Part shown: piece by piece, positions 51,536-62,485 of the stretch
How positions within the stretch are numbered: position 1 is the stretch's first letter
Layout of the letters: the number at the start of each line of letters is the position of its first letter
The notes under the pieces: model-generated
Databases searched by the model: none
What the model was told of the DNA's origin: nothing
Seen by the model: the letters and a program-made list of their open reading frames with translations, nothing else
Program-made: the position numbers and the translations under genes
Source of the DNA: Onchocerca lupi
Lineage: Eukaryota; Nematoda; Chromadorea; Rhabditida; Onchocercidae
Direction: 5' to 3'
Length of the DNA: 64,000 nucleotides
NCBI GenBank assembly: GCA_028564675.1
Contig: JAOVVO010000005.1
Span: 62,001-126,000, forward strand

Positions 51536-54500
51536 ATTTATATCTAGTTATTCAACAAAACAGCATACAAAGAGACTGAAACATTCTTTCCGACTTACAC
51601 AAATACTGACTTTCAACACCTGATAGAAGCCTCGCTCTTTTCGAACTTAAAGTTTTACTCATTTGTATATTTAGCACGGATCAAAACAACGCATTATTTC
51701 CACATAGATAATTTACATATAGAAATTTTTACTAATAAATCAGCAATATTACATATTAAATTACACCGCCCTTTTTAAAATACAATAGAATCAATGTTAT
51801 AATTTCATTAAAATTCTTTCTTTTTACCAAAGATCTAAGAAACAGATAAACTGAAATGGAAATATAAGCATAAATCTCATCAAGATTTCGATAATCAATT
51901 GCATCAGAATGTTAGCAACTATATCAGTGGTAAAAGGAAAATTGTAAGATGGCTGATATAAAATAAACATAGATATCGGTATAAGTATATGCATTTAACC
52001 TGTCGCGTTTATTTATAGATTCTATGAGACAATAATCCAAACTGCCAGACAATTATTTAACGTTTTTGACTTATTTGCGATAGCAGGACAAATTTGTTTT
52101 TTGATATTTTAATGAAAATAATAATAGTATCATATTTATAAATCTGATTGCTTTTGAAAATTTGCCGACTAAGATAAAGTCAAAATTTTCACCATAATAC
52201 TCTTATATTACAGAAAGAACCATTGCAATCTTGACAACTGAAAACTACTGCTAAAAAACTAATAGCAACACTATCATTCAGAATCAATGAATTATCAAAA
52301 GTACTAAGGTTGGTAATTGAAATATTAACTTTGTAAACAAAAAGAAAAGCAAATGCTATCGAAATGAATACTTAACTAGAAAAAAATATGATTTTTGACC
52401 ATCTTTTGGCATCTGATCTTCATCATTCTGACTAATTTAGTCTTCATTTCTCTCTTCCCCTCAGAGCTTCACGAATATGCGGAATATGTTTCCCTTCTTC
52501 TAATGCAACAATTATATTTCTTAAGCTGTGAAAAGTTTCGAATTAATATAACAAGATCCATTCAATTTCTGAGGAGAGCGAAATAAAAAAGAATTATGTA
52601 CAAATTTGTAGCTTTTCATTCTAAAAGTTTTGTTATTTAGTAATAAAGTGTTCGAAATTATATCCAGTCAATGGTCTCATCTCGCATGTCAACAACTACC
52701 AAAAGATCAAAAGTAACTTTAATGAAAGTTACTTTCGACATAACTTCTATCTTATACAATTTCCGAAAAGATAGAGGATGATTCAACATCATGGTATGAA
52801 TTATTGTTGGTGGCGCAAAATAAATGAACAACAATTTCTTTTAAGAAATCACAAAACTCAGGCAAAAGCCAAAAGTAAACATAATATCTAAGACGGAATT
52901 AGACAGAATCGTTCCGAATGGAGACGCTTTTTCACCCTATTTCTTCTGCCTCTTTCTCCATTATACAAAATCGCAAATTAAAATCAAAATGAAAATCAAA
53001 TCAAAATCTACAATCAAAATCCCATGATCATCTTCTGATTTTTTTCTGTCATTTAGCCATTATTAAGCACAGAATAGATATTCGCCAACATTGGGGTTAC
53101 TGAGAGAGATGGCATACTTTCTTCTCAGCACCCAAATTTCATCGATTGATTTCTTGAAAAATATGCGAATCATTATCTCTCATAAAAAAAACCATTCATG
53201 AGTGGCATTTCCCGATTCTCAACAATCACAGAACCATTAACAGTCGCCGGTAACCGCTGAAAACGGTGGACCAACCGTAAAATCTGCGAAACCCGGCCGA
53301 CGGATCAAGAAAAGAAAGATTTGATGGAAAAAGATGTTTGAAGGTCTGGCAATCATCGGAAGTGGTCTTGTTACAGATTAACTGGAAACGAGGACATTAG
53401 CGTACTGGTTCTTTCGTGATCTGATTTATATAAGCTATGAAGGAAATAGTGGCAGTTAATCGTAGGAAACATACTTGAACCATTTTGAATACCATAAGCA
53501 GAGAGTTTATTTTTGTGAAAACTGAATTTTTGTCATTTTTAATTTTCAATAATTTTCAGTTACTCGTTGATATCCTAAACCTTTTTAAGTGAAAAGAGAA
53601 TGAAAGAACTGGAAGTTTGAACTCGCGAAGTTTTGATATTGAGCAATTGAAAGCTTATTAACTACTATCTTTTTTCTAACCCATGTCTTAAGAATTTAGA
53701 ATTACCAAAACATCACTTACCGAATAGATTTTATAATGCAGTGAAAAAAAGCCAACCATTAGAATCAATTTTTTTTCTAAGAAATCGATAAAGAAAAGAA
53801 TTTCCCTAACTGAAAGTCCACAAAATACACTTTCCACCAATTTAAGGATGGATTAACTTCGGTGGCTAAAAATAAATCATCTTTCGAAAATTTAAAAATG
53901 AAATATCACTTCTCAAAAAAGCATAAATCAGCGTACATCTTGAGATGTCTTTTTCAATCATTAAATTTTCAGTTAAAAAAATTTATCAATATCACTATGC
54001 TAAATATTCTAATTTCAAATGAATTTTGTTTTATTAATATCGAAATGATTTAAAACCTTCAAATGCTGATCTAACAAAATGTGTATGGATCTCAGTAATT
54101 TACTGAAAGTTTGTTTTATTTCGATTATCCAATTCAGGCAAATAAGCATTGCTCAGAAGTTAGGATTTAGAATACAGAGCTGAAAGGAGAATTGGTTACT
54201 ATCGGGAGAAAGGTAAAAGAATTGTCGGTTTAGCGAACAGAAGTAAAAAACTAGAAGATCGGGGAATCGTTTGAAAATCGCAATGAATGCAGTTGCAAAC
54301 AACATCATACTGATGAACGAATGATTTAAAAATAAATTCAGTTGACCGATGTTTGTTCGAACAAACTGAGGTTCAATATTTATCACTCGCGCTGATTTTG
54401 ACCAGAATTGACAGACTAATTTTACCATATTTTTTGATGACTACATATTTTAACAGCTTTTTAAAATAATTACTATGTATCAATTGGATTAGGTACTTGG

Positions 54501-57253
54501 ATAATTCATAAACTTTTGATTATACTTTTATCAAAGTAATTATGTACTTAGATAATTCATAAACTTTTGATTATACTTTTATCAAAGTAACTTCTCAACC
54601 AAATTTTTTTTGTTTTTAATTATGTGAAATTTCTTGCGATTAAATATCGATCTAATTATATTATTAATTTAGTTTTCAACATCATCAATATATTTTTTTG
54701 TCAGTAGCGTTTATGTTTATAGAAACAGGACAAAAATCAAACTGCTGATTGACAAATTGCACAAATAAAATAAATGCTTCCAATATAATAAGTGCAATGA
54801 GGAAGTTTTCTTTAGCGAATTCTTAATATGTCGTTTACTGGAACGATTGAATTCATCAGAATTTTATTATTTAATTGAATTTCTCATTTACTGAGAAATA
54901 AGTTTAATGCTGAACAAAAAAATTACTTGTTACTGCACATTAATATTTGCGGAAATTATTTGCTCTAGTTCACAAAAGTTTCTTATTTATTATACAAAAC
55001 TTATAACGAAGTGATGCACTCTCATCTTATTTTCAAAATTGCATTATCAATTTTTTGCTTTTTGCTCTTTCTCTTTCATTTTTTCATTAAACTGTCATTG
55101 ACATCGGTTAATGGACGATTAAAATTTTGTTGGGGAAAGATACCTATCCTCCGAGTGGAACGAACGAATTATTTTTTTTATGATATTAAAAAAAAGTTCT
55201 GCATTTCTTTTTCAGCAGATATTTCCAAATTAAATAATTTGCAGTTGAAAGTCAATAAAAATTTCAATACGTAGCAAAATCATCTTAATGTTCGGCAAAG
55301 AAGTTGGATTCACTGTGAGCATAAAAAAGATTTGTTAGAATTCAATCCATTCAAAAATCAAGGAAAAAAAAAGATATTATTTTACTGTAATATGCGAAAC
55401 TATTTAAGAACAATTTTTTCAAAATTACACTCATTTTGTCTCTTTATTTTTTTTGTTTTTAGATAATTTAAACAGTGGAACTTCTTTAAAATCCGCTCAA
55501 TAAATTAACAAATTGTAGAAAATCGAAGGACGATCATGAAAAAACGAGAATTTGTAGGGCTGTCGTACCCATCGACTATTTATCATGCGATCGCGAGATG
55601 ATAGATTCATTGACAACTTCGATATCCAATTTGTTGCTGTACTTCTCCGAAATGTTCCATGCACATGTCTTATTGAATTTTGATCATCTGTGCAATTGAC
55701 TGTATTTAATTTTTAACAATTATTAAAGTGCAAACAATTATTTTTTTAAATTTTTCACTAATTTTCTATTTCAAGCAATTCGAATTGTTTCGCATCAATA
55801 TTTCCTATTTGAGACTCATTTTTGACTTCTGTGTTCAATTCTTTGAGGGCAGAAAGGTAGAGCACAAAAATTGTTATACTATGCAAATAGGAATTTTGAA
55901 ATTCTTGTTCAGGTTATCTTATAGTATATTTAACTTTAGCCACTTGCTCAATTTGCCTATCGAACCTCTGCAAATTTTTAATTTAAAATCTATTAATCAG
56001 CAATATAACATCATAACAACTGAATAGCAAGAGTTATAGAATGATATGTTTTTCATTCTTAGCATGTTTTGGATGTCACTGCATCGCCAAATATTAGAAC
56101 TGTCATCGAGAATGAATTTCCGGAATATATTTTTTGAAATTGAGAGTCATTATTTTTACGAAAATGATTTCTACATATTGTACAACATTGGATTTCGATC
56201 ACTAAATAAGCCTTTTCTTGACATAAATCTTTGCTTCCTAATGTTCTGTCTGCTTTGGTCAATAATAACTTTCTTCAGAAGACTGATAACTTATCCACAA
56301 TAAAGTCATGCCACAGGAAGGGGAAAAAAAAACCGTATATTGTGAGAAATGCTAGTTCAGGTATTTAATATATAATATCTTCAATATAATCATTTTCAAG
56401 TGATCATATGCAGTTCTGTGGAATGAGATCAGGTAAAGTACATTTATATAAATGGAAATGTAAATATTCGTTATTCAAGATCTCAAATCTCCAAAAGTTC
56501 ATTACCGATTGCTCTGAAATTTTGACACAACGTTGCATTCGAATGGACGCATGTCTTAACATAGACTACATATGTTTCTATATAGACATGGCTAATTTTT
56601 TTACCTGTCACAGTATGACAGATTAAAACACGTTTTTTTGGTAATATTTTTCACCTTTCTCTCTCTCTCCTAGCCTTCTAATCCTTTATCGTTTTTGCAT
56701 TTTATCTCTTATTTGTTCCTTTCACCTTCCTTCCTGCTATCTATATTTGCCTTTTTATTCCCTTCGTTCATAATATTTCCTTATTATTTATGGTAAATAG
56801 ATCAATAGTGGAAAGATGTTGGTGAAGTCAAATGATGCAATCATAGTAAAGAGGGTTAAACAATGCGATCATTTTGAAAGCTGAAAGATGTAAAATAGCG
56901 CAACGATAATTGCTAAAGATGCGACATAGTTTCTAAGGAACGATAACCTGTTTACCATCAAAACGCTCCAATTCACAAATAAACAAAGTGAGGCCAACCA
57001 ATCAAGAGGCAACAAGATGGAGATCAAGTAAAGGAGAGAAGCCCCTAAAAGATTTAAAAAAACGGATTTAAAGCTGAAGTTCGAATTCAGGTTCGAAAAA
57101 TTCTTACACCGACACATCAATATCAAAGTTCAGTTCAGAGCGGCAGTAGTAGCGATCCGACAATTTAATTGAGCAATTTCGAGTTCAAGTTCAGTCATAA
57201 GTGATTTTGAGAATACTTCGGGTGCAATCAACCTGCCTTAGTTCATTCAAATA
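51536..57253. other. Gene-poor region upstream of FCHO
   Basis: No recognisable gene in about 5.7 kb. It should contain the FCHO promoter (minus strand). A more GC-rich block at about 53230-53350 with several CG and CCGG steps stands out and may be a promoter or an untranslated first exon. It also has a two-copy tandem repeat at 54493-54593 and a pyrimidine-rich tract at about 56655-56765. Open frames here are short and AT-driven. Confidence 0.4.
54493..54593. repeat. Two-copy tandem repeat, period 51
   Basis: GTACTTGGATAATTCATAAA... at 54493 is followed by a near-identical copy at 54544, differing at only a few bases over about 48. It is intergenic, with no coding frame across it. Confidence 0.9.
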
Positions 57254-57770
57254 ATGCCTCGAAGAACTTATCGTATTCGCAGAGCAAAAGCATTGCGACG
57301 ATTAATTGCAAATCAAACTGAAAAAAAACAGGGATCAGCGAATGAACAAAATAGACAAAGAATAGCTCGAATACTTGCCGAGAAAGCAACGGAGCGACAT
57401 GCAGCCAGACTTCAGGATGCAAGCTCGCGAGCACTGCTGAGAATGACTGAAAGATTCAACGAGAAACAGCAGATCAGCTTCAAACAAGACTCCGGGCTCA
57501 GCAATCACTCGATTACAATCGCTTTGCATTTCGGTAGAAATAGCAGAGATATTGAAAACTTTACTTGCCGGATATACCGAATCAAAGCATTTCTTATTTA
57601 ACATCATGAAATACAACTCATCCTTCCAAATATCATTTGGCGCAGAAATCGCAAAAACTCAATTCATGCCAACTTTCAAAGTGAAAAGACAAATTTATCA
57701 TAAAGCCGGCTCCCTGCTTCTGTATCCAGATGGTCAACAGAAATGTATTTTATCGATGATGGCAATATGA
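57254..57770 (+). mobile_element. Decayed Helitron N-terminal fragment
   Basis: Three reading frames in succession carry pieces of the region that leads into the Helitron_like_N domain of Helitron rolling-circle transposases. Frame 1 (57254 to about 57480) gives the Arg/Glu-rich preamble, for example RIARILAEKATERHAARLQ. Frame 2 (57478-57534) gives the segment SLDYNRFAFR. Frame 3 (about 57538-57770) gives KHFLFNIMKYNSSFQ, then MPTFKVKRQIYHKAGSLL and YPDGQQK, the hallmark before the domain core. At least two frameshifts and several stops show it is dead. The core of that domain, the Rep motifs and the helicase are absent downstream. Element ends (5' TC, 3' CTRR with hairpin) were not found. 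Assignment rests on remembered family motifs. Confidence 0.68.
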
Positions 57771-59618
57771 ATTGAATACCGCTGCGGAATTTCCACCAGC
57801 ATAAATAGATCCATTGCTTCCCAATTGTAACTGCAATAGCAGTTGTTCAAGTTCGGAGTTCAGACCGAAACAATTGTTCGATATAGCAACTGTTTGGATT
57901 CAATTTCGGCAAAAATCGACGCAACAGTAGCAACTATTCGGGATTTAAGATCGACAGTTCAAAAAGACAAAGCAGCAGCAACGATCCGGCAATTCAGTTG
58001 AGCAGTATTCTTCTCTACGAGTACGTTATAATTTACATTATAAGTATTCACTTTGAGATGTGAAGTATTGTGATGCATTATAGCGCAGAGGAATTTTGCA
58101 GGAGCTGTGAAACTGCATGTCGGACATGATTGTGCATCTTCGATGAGATCAAAATATTTGCTTCTAGAATTATTCCGTTTGTATCTACTTGCTGCTAGTT
58201 TATCATTAATTTAAATTGACTAGCTTTACTTGCACATATTTTCTCATTTATTTGAAATATTCAGAAACAGGTTCCCAAATCGACATTATAAGATATTAAT
58301 TATGACAAACCATAAAAAGAATTACAAATAATCTTATCTTGCAAAGAGAAAAAGAAACAATTTCTGATACACTTCGATGTAAATATCAAATATATAATTA
58401 TTTATCATCAAGTGTTTTAAATCAGAAATAAGATGTATCTCAACTGCATTGTATTCAATCCATTCGATTCCTTCAATTTAGTTAAGTAACGTTTAATTAA
58501 ATTGAGCTCTTTTCTGGATTTTCAAATAACTTCGTATTCTTGTTTCCCGTGTGTTTATCTATTGAATCCTTCTTCACATAAATAGAAAAGACTGTTGATT
58601 AGAAACATTTCGAAAAATGGGAGATTCGATTTTCAGACCTTATGAATCTCTTTGGAAAAATACATTAGAAATCCGTCCAGTACTACACATAATATTTATC
58701 CAAATAATTCAAAATAGAAATGCTAACAGTTTCATTGGCACATAGATATGGGATAGTAAAATAATAAGCCATATAATTCTACTATATCAATAGGCATTAA
58801 CAATGCTTGTATTGAAAAAAGAATTATTCGCCTTAGAAACTAACTTTCAAAGCGAACATTTAGCATTCCTTTGTTTGCTTTCAGGAAAAGGATGGATGAA
58901 TACGATGTGGTATTTTCGCAGAAGTCCTCAGCGATGTTTGATTTTTAGTTTCATGTATAATTATTGTTCAATTTATAAAATATTATTTGCTTTTATTGCT
59001 AATGTAACTTTTTTGTGAATGGCCCTTTTACGGGCTATTCAGCTTATAAAAATGTATGCATAGATTCAATTCCTCAGTCTAAGCAATGATGCCCGTAACC
59101 ATAATTGGATTTGACGCCTTAATGTTTACTTAGAGTATTGCCAAAATTATAGTTTTTATTCTTGTACATTTGCTTATTGTAGTTTAAAAAAAAAAGCTAT
59201 TCAGTTTCTCTCGAAATCAGACCCGTCTTTTTAACCGAAAAATTTTCTAGCTGTTGCACATTTGGATGATGAAGTTTTCTGGTTGCATTTTGTCTAAGTT
59301 TTTTCCAATTTGCTGTAAATTTTCAGATAATTTTCTACATTTCAAAGCTTCAAAAAATACTCTTTCATTTGAATGAAATATTAGATGAAATTTATAAATT
59401 ATAATTTTTTCTTCCAACATTTAGAAATTTTTCGAAATCATTTGCGTCGACGAATATCTTACTTACAACTACATATGAATATCATTAATATTTTGATACA
59501 ATTTTGGAATATTAAATTTGCATAATAATGAGAATCGCTTCGCATCAGTGAAAGAATAGTCAAAGAATGCATGTATTTTTCCAGAATACTTGATCTTTTG
59601 GAATATTTACGGACAACG
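57771..59618. other. Gene-free stretch after the Helitron fragment
   Basis: Nothing recognisable as a gene. The first 250 bases share with 57120-57250 a compositional style (GTTCAAGTTCGG-like, GCAGCAGCAACGATCCGGCAA-like) unlike the AT-rich surroundings and may belong to the same decayed element. Nearer the next gene, TTTTTCCAG ends at 59584, a likely leader acceptor for the copper transporter. Confidence 0.4.
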
Positions 59619-60660
59619 ATGAATCACCACGAGCATCACATGAATCACGTCATAAACGATGCCAACATTTCGGCATCAGTGAACCATTCGATGTATCTTA
59701 CTCATGATCATCACGTAAATCACGACGTCGTAAACGATGCCAACGTTTCGACATCCGTGAACCATTCGATGCATCTTGCTCATAGTCATCACGCCTCCAC
59801 ATCATCCCATATGCATCATTCCATGTCTTTTCATTTTGGTTACAATGAAACAGTGCTTTTCAGCTTCTGGGTTATCAGTAGTCCAGCTGGTTTGTTTCTT
59901 TATTCAACTAAGACTTTTAATCGAGTAATTATTAAACTCAGCTTTTATTATTCTGTAGCTTTCAAAATGATGTCATACAAAAATCGAAAAATTTTCTAAA
60001 CATGGACCACGAATGATATAAAATGTTTGTATTGATTGAGATTTTAGGTGAATTGAAATTCTTTCTGTTGAATAATTCCTTTACCCAGGGATGCTCTGCT
60101 TAAAGATGAGAATTACACTTGTAACAGTGAAATACTGCCATCTGATCTAGCAGAAAATGTCATCTAATTAACCTTCTCATCAAATCCTATTCAAAATTCA
60201 GAACTTATAATGACCTGTGTCCTAACAGTCTTCATGTGCTTTATAATGGAAAGCATCCGATGGTTTCGAGGTATACGACCACCGCATGACGTTGATTTGC
60301 ATACGGAACAGTCGGCTGTCGCAAGCATCAAGTCAGACTATTTTATTAAATTTCTTAATCTGTCTCAATTAGTTTTAGTTAAGAATTTTCATCCGAAATT
60401 AAAATTCCAAAAAAAAATCCACAATTTCTAGATTTGCTCCGCATATTACCGCAGCCATGTGCACGGATGCAAGCCTGCATGCAATCCAATTAACAATAAG
60501 CTATGTCTTAATGCTACTCTTTATGACATTTAATGTGTGGATTTGTGCAGCAACTGTCTTTGGTGAAGTATCTGCTAGACTCTTTTTTGCTGTTATGTAC
60601 AGTGGAAACCAAGTAAGAAAAGGAGTAAGTTGTCTTACATTGAAATTTTTTCAACACTAA
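59619..60660 (+). CDS. CTR-family copper transporter with His-rich ectodomain
   Basis: High-affinity Cu(I) uptake protein that acts as a trimer in the plasma or endosomal membrane. Exons 59619-59889, 60202-60331 and 60432-60660 are in consistent phase, 209 aa. Residues 1-70 are rich in His with HSM and HMHHSMSFHFGYNET, the usual lead-in to membrane segment 1 (about 73-113), which is split by intron 1 and ends in FIMESIRWFRG. A hydrophilic loop follows. Segment 2 holds the selectivity motif MxxxM as MLLFM at about 161-165 and continues through TFNVWICAA. Segment 3 has GEVSARLFF where the family usually has GxxxG, so the second Gly is Ala. The start chosen is the first ATG after the acceptor-like TTTTTCCAG at 59584; an in-frame ATG at 59571 lies before it. 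The C-terminus is uncertain: a good donor (CAA|GTAAGA) at 60612 could lead to an unseen last exon. The ectodomain has a tandem duplication. Confidence 0.85.
59643..59795 (+). repeat. In-frame tandem duplication in the copper-transporter ectodomain
   Basis: About 75 bases starting AATCACGTC at 59643 are repeated from 59718 with about ten differences and a 3-base insertion. Each unit encodes a VNDANxSxSVNHSMxLxHxHH-type block, so one His/Met metal-ligand cluster has become two. Confidence 0.88.
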
Positions 60661-62485
60661 AATTGAAGAAAAATTCGAGCGATATCGGGAAAACTCAAAG
60701 AATCCGAGGCATAAGAATCTTTCAAAGAAAATCGAAGTTCTTCAGAAGAATCTGGAAATTGACTAGAAATTGACCAATTAATGAAAATCTTTGATCGATT
60801 TTTACTAAGAAGTAAAATATTTGCAGAATTACTGCTATCTTGGTTTCAGAATCGGGTTGATGTGGGATGTTGCAACTGATTCCAAGAGCTCTATTTTGTA
60901 TTCCATTTTAGCTTCATCAATTCTATAGAGCTAAAATCTGGATCTTTTTGGCGAAATGAATGAGGCTATTTTATTAGGTCTCTGGATGATATTTTTGGTA
61001 TTCTGAATTGATGTTTTTTTTCTATTTTTTAATTTTCTGATATCATTTTTAAGCTAAGCAAATGCATTATGACAGAAAGTATTATTGGGTGAAATAAAAG
61101 AAAGATTCATGATACTTTTTGGTTTGGATATGAATATCATATATTGAAGTCATATTTTTGCTCACAGGAATTCTGAAAGGAAAGATAGTAAACAAATGAA
61201 TCCAGCTGTGAAGATAATGCGTTCATAACTGATCAGGAAATCAAATAGAGATGTTAATCAAAATTGACAAAATTTTTAAAAATATAATAATAATTTGCAT
61301 AGGAAAATTTGGCAAGCTGAAATGTTACTTATGTAAAAGTCGAGAATAATTTCTGGTATTTTTTCAACATTTGATCAAAATAAGTCAAAATAATTTTCAC
61401 GGGAATATTTGCTTCACAAAATCTTTTATTAGCCCAGTTGGCATATGTTATTGTACGAGAGATGATAATCAGAACTTGTTATCATAAAGTATGCAAATGG
61501 TATGTGGAACCTGCAAGAACTAGTTGTTAATATGGCGAATTTTTCTAGCAAAATGACAAATATTTGGGTATGTTCAGCATTTACACCAAAAATAGGAAAT
61601 GTTGCAAGGTACTCAGACAGGATTGTCGATATTTCAAAATTGAAAATACTTTACGCATCAAACTACATTCACACTTTATTCTTGATCACTCTATTTTGCA
61701 TGATTGTTAAGTGACATTTCAAAAATAGTTTCTCGGAACTGTGATCCTTCAAGTTTCCATCACTCTAATTAACATGTTTCTTGTGTGAGATAATGTCTAA
61801 TTTTTTTCTTTTTTATATTTTTAATGTTTTATTTTGCTATTTTGGTGAACTCAACCATCCACAAATATGTCATTTGTTTTTATTATGTGTAAGGATGAGC
61901 TAATTTTTGGAACTTAATATATCGTGCATAGCGCGTATAATATGTGAATATTGGTTCTTAAGCCTTAGTGATAATGATGGTTTAAGATCACGGTGAAATG
62001 TTAATTCGAGATCATCAACAAGTAGCTCCGGAGTTTTATTAAGAAGATATCTGCATCAATTCAGCACATAACTGCAGCATTCATATTCATTTTCAAAATC
62101 ATGGAATAATTCCTAAGCTAAAAGTGCTCAAGTGATGATTGAATGAGACATGTGTTTTTCATAAATCATCTGCGTTACATCTTGCGACACCATACGAAAT
62201 AGAAGTGGTATTAATAAACAAAGACGGGAGAGGTATCCGTCGATAAGTGTCGAGATTGGACCAGTATAATAAAAGATGGGGTGATATCTCTCGACAAGGT
62301 ACGGTTTGAGTGCCAGAAAACATACGTTGCAATACTGAAGATCAATGTGCTTTTTTATAATGTTGTTTTTTCGCTTTTTTTGTTTATATTTGAGATTATC
62401 ACATACAATACATGCATATATGTAACGCTTGATTGGTCATAACAAAAACACGAACTAAAAGAAGCGACAAGGTAAAAAACGACAT
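60661..62485. other. Intergenic region between the copper transporter and TFIIE-alpha
   Basis: 1.8 kb with no recognised coding sequence. The ORF at 61502-61714 has no family resemblance and no flanking splice sites that join it to either neighbour. The TFIIE-alpha promoter or leader acceptor should lie in the last few hundred bases, but I cannot place it. Confidence 0.4.

Noticed and set aside
57121..58020. Repeats around 57143 and 57977 as LTRs of a retroelement
   Set aside because: They are only about 35 bases long and diverged, have no TG...CA ends or primer site, and the coding traces between them match Helitron motifs, not reverse transcriptase, integrase or gag.
59571..59618. Copper-transporter start at the in-frame ATG at 59571
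   Set aside because: A strong acceptor TTTTTCCAG ends at 59584 between the two ATGs, so the mature mRNA probably begins after it.
61502..61714. ORF between the copper transporter and TFIIE-alpha as a gene or extra exon
   Set aside because: No recognisable motif, and flanking splice signals do not fit the phase of either neighbour.
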